From JBDLID01 sp039715055 (lineage in GTDB: Bacteria; Desulfobacterota; Desulfobulbia; Desulfobulbales; Desulfocapsaceae): a stretch of DNA of 14,818 nt. The stretch lies in assembly GCA_039715055.1 (NCBI GenBank), contig JBDLID010000076.1:1-14818 (forward strand), given 5' to 3'. The translations under genes were made by a program, and so were the position numbers. The notes beneath the pieces were generated by a model. That model was not told where the DNA came from. It did not search any database and was given only the letters and a program-made list of their open reading frames with translations. Of this stretch, positions 1 through 6,242 are shown one piece after another. Position 1 is the stretch's first letter, and every line of letters begins with the position of its first letter.

Positions 1-1
1 A

Positions 2-112
2 CTGCTGTCTGAGGCAGGAGGTGACATGCGACGCTGCTGCAGACTCTCCGGACTGTCACGGGCCAGACTGTACCAGTTGATCAACAAGTACCACCTTTCC
101 GGTCGAGCCTAG
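2..112 (+). CDS. C-terminal tail of an NtrC-type sigma-54-dependent response regulator (5' end outside window)
   Basis: Thirty-six codons in frame 2 run open from the window edge to TAG at 110-112. The residues LLSEAGGDMRRCCRLSGLSR followed by ARLYQLINKY match the Fis-type helix-turn-helix that ends NtrC/ZraR-family enhancer-binding proteins, where the pattern is a Leu-Glu-Ala-Gly-Gly helix, a turn and a Ser-Arg-x-x-Leu-Tyr recognition helix. In that family this domain binds upstream activating sites, and the missing upstream part would carry a receiver and an AAA+ domain. Those domains are inferred, not seen. The protein ends a few residues after the recognition helix, as is normal. It is about 6 kb from the histidine kinase at 6243, so there is no reason to pair them. 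Confidence 0.8.
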   Translation: MLSEAGGDMRRCCRLSGLSRARLYQLINKYHLSGRA

Positions 113-142
113 TATCACGTCAATGATGAAATGTCATATGTT

Positions 143-198
143 GCGCAGAATCTCTTTGCGCTGGCAAGGAGCAGTTTGATGAGCATAGCAGCGCTATG
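143..198. repeat. Two small hairpins downstream of the regulator
   Basis: GCGCA (143-147) and TGCGC (157-161) form a 5-bp stem with a 9-nt loop. CATAGC (184-189) and GCTATG (193-198) form a perfect 6-bp stem with a 3-nt loop. Neither is followed by a T-tract, so an intrinsic terminator is not supported. They may stabilise the 3' end of the regulator mRNA. The rest of 113-272 shows no convincing gene. Confidence 0.4.
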
Positions 199-272
199 TG
201 ATTCAAGCTTTAAACACATTAAAGGTGGCCTGAAGAGTTGATGGGCACCAGAACCTGTTTTCTTCCCCTCTT

Positions 273-587
273 TTGGTAGCTGGAACTCTTTTTACTGACT
301 GCCAACAGGCTCAGTGTCAATTTCTGAGCTTTTTCCATCTCCCCACTTTTCAGGGTACTTTTCATCTATCGCCTGGTCCACAAAAGTGGACAGTTCTACT
401 TTTGCAGACAGATTTTTTGAGTCTTGTGCCATCCCAGGATGCAGTTCCTCTTCATCAACAGACTGGGATGATAGGTTTTTATACTCCACAGGGCGATTTT
501 ACAGCTCTGGCACGGTTGGTGCAAAATACTTTTATGAAACCATTTTATCTTCATGACTGGAAACTTCTGATCGGAGCATCAGCATGA
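273..587 (+). CDS. Doubtful small ORF overlapping the next gene by ATGA
   Basis: I do not recognise this product. From a TTG at 273 the frame encodes 104 residues. The second half, from about GMIGFYTPQGDFTALARLVQ to the end, reads like ordinary globular protein, and the stop (TGA 585-587) overlaps the ATG of the next gene at 584 in an ATGA arrangement typical of coupled genes. Against it, there is no ATG or GTG start and no clear ribosome binding site. The frame is open only back to 234, and a hydrophilic antisense ORF covers 292-489. It may be a truncated remnant of a gene that once preceded 584, or chance. Confidence 0.3.
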   Translation: MVAGTLFTDCQQAQCQFLSFFHLPTFQGTFHLSPGPQKWTVLLLQTDFLSLVPSQDAVPLHQQTGMIGFYTPQGDFTALARLVQNTFMKPFYLHDWKLLIGASA

Positions 588-946
588 ACGTCTTTTTTTA
601 CCCGGCAATTTGTTCTAAAGAGGCAAAACGTTGCTTCCAGACGTTGCAATCCAGTACAAATTTACCTTCCATGATCTATCTGCCGGGAGGTTGTCGCCTT
701 AACTCTTCACAATGTCTCAGCCTGCGGAGCGGCGATATCATGATCCTCTTTGCCTCTGATTTTAATGACATTGAGGAACTTATTAATCTCAAAGAGAAAA
801 TTGAGGATTTTCGAATTGTCATTGTAACCGGTGAGGAGTGCAGGGAGAATTACCCTGAGAAATATTATAAGTTAAATCCTAGATTTATTACATCCACCCG
901 GGAAATGGATAGCCTGGTGACGGTCTTGAAAAATATGACCGAATAG
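584..946 (+). CDS. Small hypothetical protein, possibly receiver-like
   Basis: This is a 120-residue soluble protein with no signal peptide or membrane segment. The ATG at 584 is preceded by GGAG at a usable spacing. It alternates hydrophobic strands and helices: GDIMILFA, then a helix around IEELINLKEKIED, then FRIVIVTGEE, then a short strand ending PRFITS and a C-terminal amphipathic helix. That order resembles the second half of a CheY-like receiver, with VTGEE where the conserved Ser/Thr strand would lie and PRFITS near the conserved Lys/Pro loop. I see no clear phosphoacceptor Asp, so any receiver assignment is weak and would be a pseudo-receiver. The zinc-ribbon gene follows 41 bp later on the same strand, so the two are probably co-transcribed. 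Confidence 0.65.
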   Translation: MNVFFYPAICSKEAKRCFQTLQSSTNLPSMIYLPGGCRLNSSQCLSLRSGDIMILFASDFNDIEELINLKEKIEDFRIVIVTGEECRENYPEKYYKLNPRFITSTREMDSLVTVLKNMTE

Positions 947-987
947 AGCGTGGATCACATGACAAATGAAGTTGAGGAGATCAGTCG

Positions 988-1260
988 ATGCATGAAACTG
1001 AAAACAGCAGAGGAGCGGGCGGTTGTGCACCGGAGTTAACGAATTATCGAACCCCTGCAGATAAGGATTCTTCGGAATCCGGCCCCGCCATCAAGGTCTG
1101 TCCATACTGTGATCGGGTTAAGGATGCTTCAGGAAGGTGGATTTCAAAAAATTTTATTGGCGCGCAGTCGGCATCAGCAAAAATTATGCATCATATCTGC
1201 CCGGAATGTTTCAACAGAATGAGACAACAGTGGGGCAGCAGTCAGGGAAGTGGTGCGTGA
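988..1260 (+). CDS. Small zinc-ribbon protein (CPYC...CPEC)
   Basis: This is a 90-residue protein. A GAGGAG ribosome binding site lies about 7 nt upstream of the ATG. About 35 N-terminal residues are polar and probably disordered. The remainder carries CPYCDRVKDASGRW (about 38-51) and HHICPECFNRM (about 68-78), giving a CxxC...CxxC zinc site. This layout (Cys-x-x-Cys, a Lys/Arg-Asp-x-x-Gly-x-Trp stretch, then His-x-x-Cys-Pro-x-Cys) closely matches the ribbon found at the C-terminal end of many proteobacterial receiver and PAS signalling proteins. Here it stands alone. An alternative overlapping ORF at 959-1039 (26 codons) occupies another frame across this start and is probably chance. Metal binding is inferred from the cysteines, and the cellular role is unknown. 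Confidence 0.7.
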   Translation: MHETENSRGAGGCAPELTNYRTPADKDSSESGPAIKVCPYCDRVKDASGRWISKNFIGAQSASAKIMHHICPECFNRMRQQWGSSQGSGA

Positions 1261-1296
1261 CAAGCATTTTTTTTCTGATTGAACGTGCTAATCTGT

Positions 1297-1352
1297 GTTT
1301 TAATTGGGGTCAGAGTAAAATCTTTTAATTTTACTCTGACCCCAATTAAAAC
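1297..1352. repeat. REP-type perfect inverted repeat, left copy
   Basis: Two perfectly complementary 24-nt arms at 1297-1320 and 1329-1352 flank an 8-nt spacer. The core is TTAATTGGGGTCAGAGTAAAA. RAYT-associated REP sequences are typically short palindromes carrying a GGGG- or GTAG-type tetranucleotide, and a partial RAYT lies at the right end of this window. The element lies between the zinc-ribbon gene and the protease-like gene and ends 6 nt before the latter's ribosome binding site. As RNA it would form a very stable hairpin that could affect read-through or mRNA stability. Confidence 0.85.
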
Positions 1353-1369
1353 CATTTGGAGAAAAAAGA

Positions 1370-1948
1370 TTGGATGACAACCAGATACCGGTCGCAGTCC
1401 TCAAAAAGATTGGGGCCGTGGTATGTCTGCGTGTCGGTTCAGGGGAGCCGGCGTACAGTTTCACAGGCTTTTTCACCGGCAGGCAAGGGCTGCTTCTCAC
1501 CGTTGCCCGGGAGGTGAGTGGTCATGAGGTGGTCCGGGTTCTGTCTGCAAAAGGTGTTGCTGCCGAGGGGAGGATCCTCAAACTTGATTTGGAAAATGAT
1601 CTGGCCGTCATCAAGGTCCAAGGGTATCAAGGCGCGAGTATCAGCCTTGAAGATGACCGGAGCAAGGTCCATATCGGAGGGCCCGTTTTCGGTTTTGGTT
1701 GTCGGGAGGATCAGGGTGCGACTCCACTTAGGGGGACAATTAATGGCCCTGTCCGACGGGTGGGAAAATTTCCTTTCTGGCAGATGAGTATGGAACTTGT
1801 GCCGGGCAGCAGCGGGGCTCCTGTTTTTGACAGTGAAGGTTATTTTTTGGGGGTTGTCAAGGGATCGTACCTGGGGACCAAAAATGTTGGTCTCCTGATT
1901 CCTGCAGACACCGTTGTCAGGTTCATGAGTTCATTGGGGTTAGAGTAA
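1370..1948 (+). CDS. Trypsin/HtrA-like protein with degenerate catalytic triad
   Basis: This is a 192-residue protein with the double-barrel pattern of S1C (HtrA/DegP-like) peptidases. The TTG start at 1370 is chosen because GGAG lies 8 nt upstream and no upstream start exists after the hairpin. Visible landmarks are SFTGFF (30-35, usual G-x-G-F strand), LLLTVAREVSG (41-51), DLENDLAVIKV (73-83) and PGSSGAPVF (145-153). Asp77 and Ser148 occupy catalytic positions and GSSGAP matches GxSGGP. The catalytic His of the usual T-x-x-H-V-V motif is Arg47, so hydrolysis is unlikely. It has no signal peptide and no PDZ domain. It could be a pseudoprotease acting as a binding scaffold, or a decaying gene. 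Two REP hairpins bracket it, and its last codons and TAA fall inside the right one. Confidence 0.75.
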   Translation: MDDNQIPVAVLKKIGAVVCLRVGSGEPAYSFTGFFTGRQGLLLTVAREVSGHEVVRVLSAKGVAAEGRILKLDLENDLAVIKVQGYQGASISLEDDRSKVHIGGPVFGFGCREDQGATPLRGTINGPVRRVGKFPFWQMSMELVPGSSGAPVFDSEGYFLGVVKGSYLGTKNVGLLIPADTVVRFMSSLGLE

Positions 1949-1981
1949 AAATAAAAATTTTGATTTTACTCTGACCCCAAT
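1933..1981. repeat. REP-type inverted repeat, right copy, overlapping a stop codon
   Basis: Arms at 1933-1950 (ATTGGGGTTAGAGTAAAA) and 1964-1981 (TTTTACTCTGACCCCAAT) pair over 18 positions with one T/G difference, which is a G-U wobble in RNA. The core is the same as in the copy at 1297-1352, with C changed to T at one place in the left arm. The protease-like gene reads into the left arm, and its TAA (1946-1948) is part of the repeat. Since the next gene is convergent, the hairpin could also act as a boundary between the two transcripts. Confidence 0.8.
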
Positions 1982-2035
1982 TAAACTAATACTTCCATAT
2001 CGGGACAGTCACCATCTAAAGCGTACTTTTCAAAT

Positions 2036-3367
2036 TTACGGCAGTTCCACGTTGAAGCTAAACGTCTGCGAATCCATGAATGCACCGTCGCTATCCGCCG
2101 CTCCTGAAATCGTGACATTCATCGTGTCAGGTGATCCTGACGTACAGAGGAGTTCTGAACTGTAGTTGACGACCAGAATTTTTCCGGCAGAGGTCCAACT
2201 GGGGGTGGAGCCACTCCATTTGGGGTCATCGGCGTTGGTGTGCGGTGTCGAAAAAACGATTCCAACTGAGCTGGCTGGATCCATTGCCTTGTTAAAAGAA
2301 AACTGGAGCTGGCCACCGTCACAGGGGACGGTCTGGGCGGATCCCTGTGCAGGAACTGTGGAGGTGATTTGCGGTTTGACGACCGGTAACCCCGTGTCAC
2401 CTCCTCCACCACCATCTCCACCGGTGTCGGTGTCACTTCCACCTGAGTCACCGCCGGAACTTGAGCCGCCAAGGGCGAGAGCAGCCACGCCGGCGATAGC
2501 TACGCCGCCGGCAACCCACAGCCAGGTGTTGATTGAATCGTCTTCAAATTGACCGTCATCTCCGTTGGGCTGGCCATTGCCGCCCGCTGCCATGCCCATG
2601 CTTTTCAGTTCGTTGAGTGCGTCGTGGGCCAGTTGCAGTTTCGGGTCCTTGCTGATTGCCTGTCTGTACATGGCCGCAGCCTGTTCATACTCACCCCTGT
2701 CGGAATGATCGATGCCGATAAAAAGTGCGGTCAGGGCTGCAGAACTCTTGGACATGGGGACCTTGAGATCTGCCTTTTCTTCATCAGTAAGATAGATTGA
2801 GAGCTGGTCGGTGATTGAAAAGAGGATCTTTTTTTCCATCCGGACCAGGTTATCAGTTTTTCCACTGGTTGTCGGGAGCTTGGCCTTATTGTTGAATGAG
2901 ACATCAATGACATACGGCTGCAGTTCCAGCGGTGCTTTCATCCCGGTCAGTATAGCGCCTGAAGTGAGATTGTATGCACCGAGCAGCCGACCGATTTTAG
3001 GAGCATTTTTTGAGGTGATTGGTGCGGAAGCGTCCAGCTTCATTTCATCAAGAAGGGCCTGGAGTTTGATTCGTTCAATCACCTGGATGGTATCAATTTT
3101 TGAAAGATCATAGCTCAGCATTACGGCAAGACCTTTTTCCAGGGGGTTAAGTTCAGGTTTGCCCGTTTTGTTGGTGTAATAGAGTACTGCAAGGGTATTG
3201 GGAGAGGCAATTTTTGAAATATCCTGATTAAGGTCAGTTTTCTCAATTACCTGCCTGGCCCAGGTCCTCTCATTTTGAGTCATGACCTGACCGCCGTAAA
3301 CCATGCTGACGCTGTAAAGCCAGATTGTCAGGATAGACAGGGTTTTGAAAAGAAAAGTCCGTTTCAT
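2036..3367 (-). CDS. Exported CsgG-like protein with TPR, Gly-rich linker and Ig-like domain
   Basis: This is a 443-residue protein. The ATG is preceded by GGAG at 9 nt. Residues 1-25 form a signal peptide (MKRTFLFK, then a hydrophobic core ending VYG). Residues about 57-155 resemble the CsgG/FlgO-like fold: NTLAVLYYTN strand, a helix with EKGLAVMLSYDLSK, IQVIERIKLQALLDE, and IGRLLGAYNLTSGAIL. About 215-260 is a TPR-like helix pair (RGEYEQAAAMYRQAISKDP). A hydrophobic segment near 285-307 (WLWVAGGVAIAGVAALALGG) leads to a Gly/Asp/Ser linker to about 335. The C-terminus is an Ig-like domain with the FNKAMDP motif of Big_5/SbsA-type modules. There is no lipobox Cys after the signal peptide, so it is probably not a lipoprotein. 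It likely acts in the periplasm or outer membrane; its function is unknown. Confidence 0.75.
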   Translation of the reverse strand: MKRTFLFKTLSILTIWLYSVSMVYGGQVMTQNERTWARQVIEKTDLNQDISKIASPNTLAVLYYTNKTGKPELNPLEKGLAVMLSYDLSKIDTIQVIERIKLQALLDEMKLDASAPITSKNAPKIGRLLGAYNLTSGAILTGMKAPLELQPYVIDVSFNNKAKLPTTSGKTDNLVRMEKKILFSITDQLSIYLTDEEKADLKVPMSKSSAALTALFIGIDHSDRGEYEQAAAMYRQAISKDPKLQLAHDALNELKSMGMAAGGNGQPNGDDGQFEDDSINTWLWVAGGVAIAGVAALALGGSSSGGDSGGSDTDTGGDGGGGGDTGLPVVKPQITSTVPAQGSAQTVPCDGGQLQFSFNKAMDPASSVGIVFSTPHTNADDPKWSGSTPSWTSAGKILVVNYSSELLCTSGSPDTMNVTISGAADSDGAFMDSQTFSFNVELP

Positions 3368-3994
3368 TGAGAGTGCTCCATAGAGTTACATTTTTGTTTG
3401 GTATTGAATATTACATTCAAGAAAGAGAAACAAGATCTTTCGATTCTAAACGAAACTTTCCGGTTTTCAAAGATTCTTGTTACTGTTCAGTGCGATTTAA
3501 TTCAAGAAATCTCATGAGTCAACTGTATGTGTCGTACAATACTCATATGGTTCTATTCAGCGGATAGCTCGATGTGTACCTGATCAGGGTGCTGCAAGAA
3601 GGGGGGAATGGCAGATTTTCCGGGCTTGTTTCTGTTTGTCTGGTGCCGCAGAAATGAACCACAATAATTGCTGAGCCACCTGTAAATACAGGCTTGTTGA
3701 GATAGAAATTTTACGAAAAATGATCGCACTGGCAGTGGGTTAATGAAAAAATGTCATTTTTCCCAATAAACTGATGACTTATTTTTTTTTTTGATATATA
3801 CCAAAAAATGTAGCCAATGTGTTGAGTAAGGCTTGTTGAATGTTGAGATGGAAAAAGGCTGTTTTGTACAGACCATTCATTCAGGAAGTATTGCCACACC
3901 AGTAAATGTTTAGTGTCCATGATGTCAATTCGGTCAGGAATCGATTGCAGATGGATACCAGTTTGAAACAAACAAAAGGGAGTTAAAGGGTATT
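3368..3994. other. 627-bp divergent intergenic region ahead of the cold-shock gene
   Basis: It separates the minus-strand CsgG-like gene from the cold-shock gene and holds no convincing gene. It is AT-rich and contains a CCTGTA/TACAGG palindrome (3679-3692), an AAAAATG/CATTTTT inverted repeat near 3746-3760, a ten-T tract around 3783-3792, and two copies of AGGCTTGTTGA (3690-3700 and 3829-3839). Part of it is probably the promoter and long untranslated leader of the cold-shock gene, as is common for csp genes. I cannot place a transcription start, and no known riboswitch class is recognisable. Confidence 0.5.
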
Positions 3995-4195
3995 ATGTTA
4001 CAAGGCACCGTGAAGTGGTTTAATGAGTCCAAAGGATATGGTTTTCTGGAACAAGAGGATGGAAAAGATGTATTTGTACATTACTCCGCTATCCTGGAGG
4101 AGGGCTTTAAGACCTTAAGCGAGGGACAAAGGGTCCAGTTCGAAATTACAGAAGGCCCGAAAGGTCCGGCAGCAGCCAATGTGACCAAAGTGTAA
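3995..4195 (+). CDS. Cold-shock domain protein (CspA family)
   Basis: This is a 66-residue single cold-shock domain of normal family length. The RNP1 motif KGYGFLEQ (about 13-20) and RNP2 motif DVFVHYSAI (about 25-33) are intact, as is the opening GTVKWFNESKGYGF. Members of this family bind single-stranded nucleic acid and act as RNA chaperones in the cytoplasm. A purine-rich AAAGGG lies 4 nt before the ATG, with a second AAAAGGGAG further upstream. The gene is monocistronic: a long AT-rich leader precedes it and a strong terminator follows 21 nt after the stop. Cold-responsive control through the leader is plausible but inferred. Confidence 0.95.
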   Translation: MLQGTVKWFNESKGYGFLEQEDGKDVFVHYSAILEEGFKTLSEGQRVQFEITEGPKGPAAANVTKV

Positions 4196-4216
4196 TATAA
4201 AAGAAAGCAGTCATCC

Positions 4217-4258
4217 AAGGGAGGTTGTGGCCATTTGGCCCAACCTCCCTTTTTTTTT
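4217..4258 (+). terminator. Rho-independent terminator of the cold-shock gene
   Basis: GGGAGGTTG (4219-4227) pairs with CAACCTCCC (4241-4249). After one bulged T, GGCC (4229-4232) pairs with GGCC (4237-4240) around an ATTT loop. A run of nine Ts follows at 4250-4258. Confidence 0.93.
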
Positions 4259-4312
4259 GGCCTGGAGCGTGTCGAAGAATTGCTGTTTTTTCAAAATCAA
4301 GGAGCAGATAAA

Positions 4313-4464
4313 ATGAAAAAGAGCAGCATGTGGTTAATATTTCGGAATTTTTTATTTTGCTTGTGATGGTGAGTCTGGGAAAAAGAGGGTTCTCTGAAAC
4401 ACTCCTGGATAATGGCAGTGGCAAAGATAATTATTATTTCGAAGACAGAAGGCTGACGTGTTAA
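4313..4464 (+). CDS. Candidate small secreted peptide split by a -1 frame change at T TTT TTA
   Basis: An AAGGAG site 8 nt upstream supports the ATG at 4313. Frame 0 reads MKKSSMWLIFRNFLFCL and stops at TGA 4364-4366. The -1 frame continues with ILLVMVSLGKRGFSETLLDN and ends at TAA 4462-4464. Joined at 4348-4354 (T TTT TTA, in the frame-0 phase needed for -1 slippage) the product is 50 residues: a Lys-rich start, a hydrophobic core typical of a signal peptide, and a short polar tail with one C-terminal Cys. One extra T in the tract would join the frames in the same way. Other readings are a decayed gene, a base-calling error, reinitiation at the ATG overlapping the stop (4366), or an independent start at GTG 4330. 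I do not recognise the peptide. Confidence 0.35.
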
Positions 4465-4541
4465 AATAGTAAAAGCAGCTGAAACGGGGTAGTGTAGTGG
4501 TTGAGAAAAGCGTTTCCCGTGGGAATTGACAGGAGCAGTGC

Positions 4542-6227
4542 ATGGAAGAACTTTCAAAATCGCACCGGGCGCGTCTGGCCATTCGGACATTCAAGATTAT
4601 TGCTGATGCCCTGACTCTGCGCGGTTACTATAAGCCTTCCGGCCGATCCGGTGCCAAGCTGGAGGAGTCGCTAAAGCTCTTTGAGCCTGAGATTTACGGC
4701 ACCATGGCCGATCCCAGGATCGTAGAGCTCAAAGGCCTCGAATACGTCATTGACCGAATGCCGCGTGGTATTGAAAAATGTACCCGGGTCATCCTCACTG
4801 CCAATGAGGATTTCAGCCACACATCGTTTACCAGGGTCGTTCCCCTTAAAAGACGTCGGGTTTCCTGGGTGGTGTCGGAAAATGAGATCTGTTTTGTCAT
4901 CAGCCGGGGGCTGTCTGAAATCTACGATGTCCTGACCCATATCACTTTCCTCAACATCGAATCACAGAAACTGCATAATCACATCTGCAGCTCAGACGGC
5001 GGCTCTATCCAGGAGTGGCATGATCTGGCAAAGGCCGTTACCCAGCCAACCGGGCTCAAGGGCACCGAGCTGGACCAGGCCCTCTGGAACCTGTCCATTA
5101 TTCTTGGCAGGACCTATGAAGAAACCAGGCAGAGTTACCTCTCACTGGAGGAAAATCACCTCAACGGCAATCACAATAATGGACTGTTCTCCATAATTTA
5201 TGCTATGGGAGAGCGGATCTGCAATGAACAGAAGTCGCCCGATGACCGGCTTACCGTTTTTTTTACACCGGCCCTGCAGGAGATGATCGGTCATCATAAG
5301 TATGCCTCTGACTGGGCATTTTATGTCAAAAAACACCTTCATGAACGCAATCTCCAGAAACGACCGCTGCATGTCATCAGCGCCAACATGCACTCAGTAG
5401 CCAACCTCCTGTTTGGCAGCGGCAGCCTCAGGGAGTCGGGCGAGAACGTGCCTGATAACCTTTATGAGATGATTTTCAAGTTGCGGGAGCTTGATGTTGA
5501 CGTCAGATCCTATGGAGAGCAGCACGGTCTCTGTTATGTCAGGGATGACTCGGGTTCCAATATTGATGTGATGCTGATTGACACCACCGGCCTGGATCCC
5601 GCTGATATCCACCCGGCTGTCGGGCTTGATCGGGAATACATCGAAAAAGAGCAGCCGGTCATCGTTGTTATGGATTATGCCTTCGGCACCCAGGCCTTTG
5701 CCGTAATGGATGAACTCCTCAGCCCCTACCAGCTAGACGAGAAAATCATTACCCTTCGCTTTGAGTCCATCGCGGTGATGGGAAAGGCCGGAATCCTTCC
5801 CGGCAACAAGGGCGATATCATGCTTGCCACCGCCCATGTCATGGAGGGGACGCCAAACAACTATATTGTTGACAATGATCTGCACGTGGATGACTTTCCC
5901 GGCGTGGAGGTCTATCGTGGGCCGATTGTCACTGTGCTCGGCACCTCACTGCAGAATCGCGACGTTCTGGAACGTTTTCACAGCTCCAGCTGGAAAGCGG
6001 TGGGGATCGAGATGGAGGGCGGCCATTATCAGCGGGCCATCAATGCCGCCATTATCCAGGGCCATATCCCTGATTTTGTCAAAATCCGCTACGCCTACTA
6101 CGCCTCTGATAACCCTCTGCGAAGTGGACAGACCCTGGCCTCCGGCCCCATGGGAGATAACGGGGTCAAGCCAACCTATATGATCACCAGAGTTCTTCTC
6201 GAAAAAATCCTCAATAATCCTCAATAA
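4542..6227 (+). CDS. DUF6909-like protein with nucleoside-phosphorylase-like C-terminal domain
   Basis: This is a 561-residue soluble protein. AGGAG lies about 7 nt before the ATG. The N-terminal half is mostly helical (EELSKSHRARLAIRTFKIIA onward) with no motif I can name. The C-terminal half, from about 380, follows the PNP/UDP phosphorylase pattern: IAVMGKAGILPGNKGDIMLA, then NNYIVDN, then IVTVLGTSLQNRDVL, then AVGIEMEGGHYQRAI and a distal ASDNPL. The G-I-E-M-E-G element matches the ribose-binding signature of nucleosidases, and the Ser-Asp of SDNP sits where the catalytic Asp usually lies. A nucleoside or nucleotide ligand is therefore inferred. The DUF6909 assignment is from memory. The next gene, a histidine kinase, starts 15 nt after the stop, so the pair is probably an operon. 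Confidence 0.7.
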   Translation: MEELSKSHRARLAIRTFKIIADALTLRGYYKPSGRSGAKLEESLKLFEPEIYGTMADPRIVELKGLEYVIDRMPRGIEKCTRVILTANEDFSHTSFTRVVPLKRRRVSWVVSENEICFVISRGLSEIYDVLTHITFLNIESQKLHNHICSSDGGSIQEWHDLAKAVTQPTGLKGTELDQALWNLSIILGRTYEETRQSYLSLEENHLNGNHNNGLFSIIYAMGERICNEQKSPDDRLTVFFTPALQEMIGHHKYASDWAFYVKKHLHERNLQKRPLHVISANMHSVANLLFGSGSLRESGENVPDNLYEMIFKLRELDVDVRSYGEQHGLCYVRDDSGSNIDVMLIDTTGLDPADIHPAVGLDREYIEKEQPVIVVMDYAFGTQAFAVMDELLSPYQLDEKIITLRFESIAVMGKAGILPGNKGDIMLATAHVMEGTPNNYIVDNDLHVDDFPGVEVYRGPIVTVLGTSLQNRDVLERFHSSSWKAVGIEMEGGHYQRAINAAIIQGHIPDFVKIRYAYYASDNPLRSGQTLASGPMGDNGVKPTYMITRVLLEKILNNPQ

Positions 6228-6240
6228 TCCTGATTAATCC
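6211..6240 (+). repeat. Short tandem 10-bp repeat at the junction of two genes
   Basis: TCAATAATCC occurs at 6211-6220 and 6221-6230, followed by the degenerate TGATTAATCC at 6231-6240. The upstream gene's TAA (6225-6227) lies inside the second copy, and the kinase ATG follows at 6243. The repeat occupies the place where a ribosome binding site would be expected. Confidence 0.7.
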
Positions 6241-6242
6241 CA

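Noticed and set aside
143..198. Intrinsic terminator after the regulator tail
   Set aside because: Stems are short and no T-tract follows either hairpin.
292..489. 65-aa hydrophilic antisense ORF, GTG start
   Set aside because: Weak start without a good ribosome binding site and no recognisable motif; mentioned only as a competitor to the plus-strand ORF.
959..1039. 26-aa ORF overlapping the start of the zinc-ribbon gene
   Set aside because: Too short, with a weaker ribosome binding site than the ATG at 988; probably chance.
2119..2472. Alternative-frame ORFs inside the CsgG-like gene's Gly-rich region
   Set aside because: They arise from the biased composition of the Gly/Asp linker.
3711..3971. 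86-aa minus-strand ORF in the cold-shock leader region
   Set aside because: Composition looks like translated AT-rich noncoding sequence, with no motif; the region is better explained as a leader.
3368..3994. Riboswitch (c-di-GMP or other known class) ahead of the cold-shock gene
   Set aside because: No conserved core of a class I know could be recognised by eye.
4146..4594. Three overlapping minus-strand ORFs across the cold-shock terminator and the micro-gene
   Set aside because: They run through the reverse complement of a clear intrinsic terminator and of gene starts; they look like shadows.
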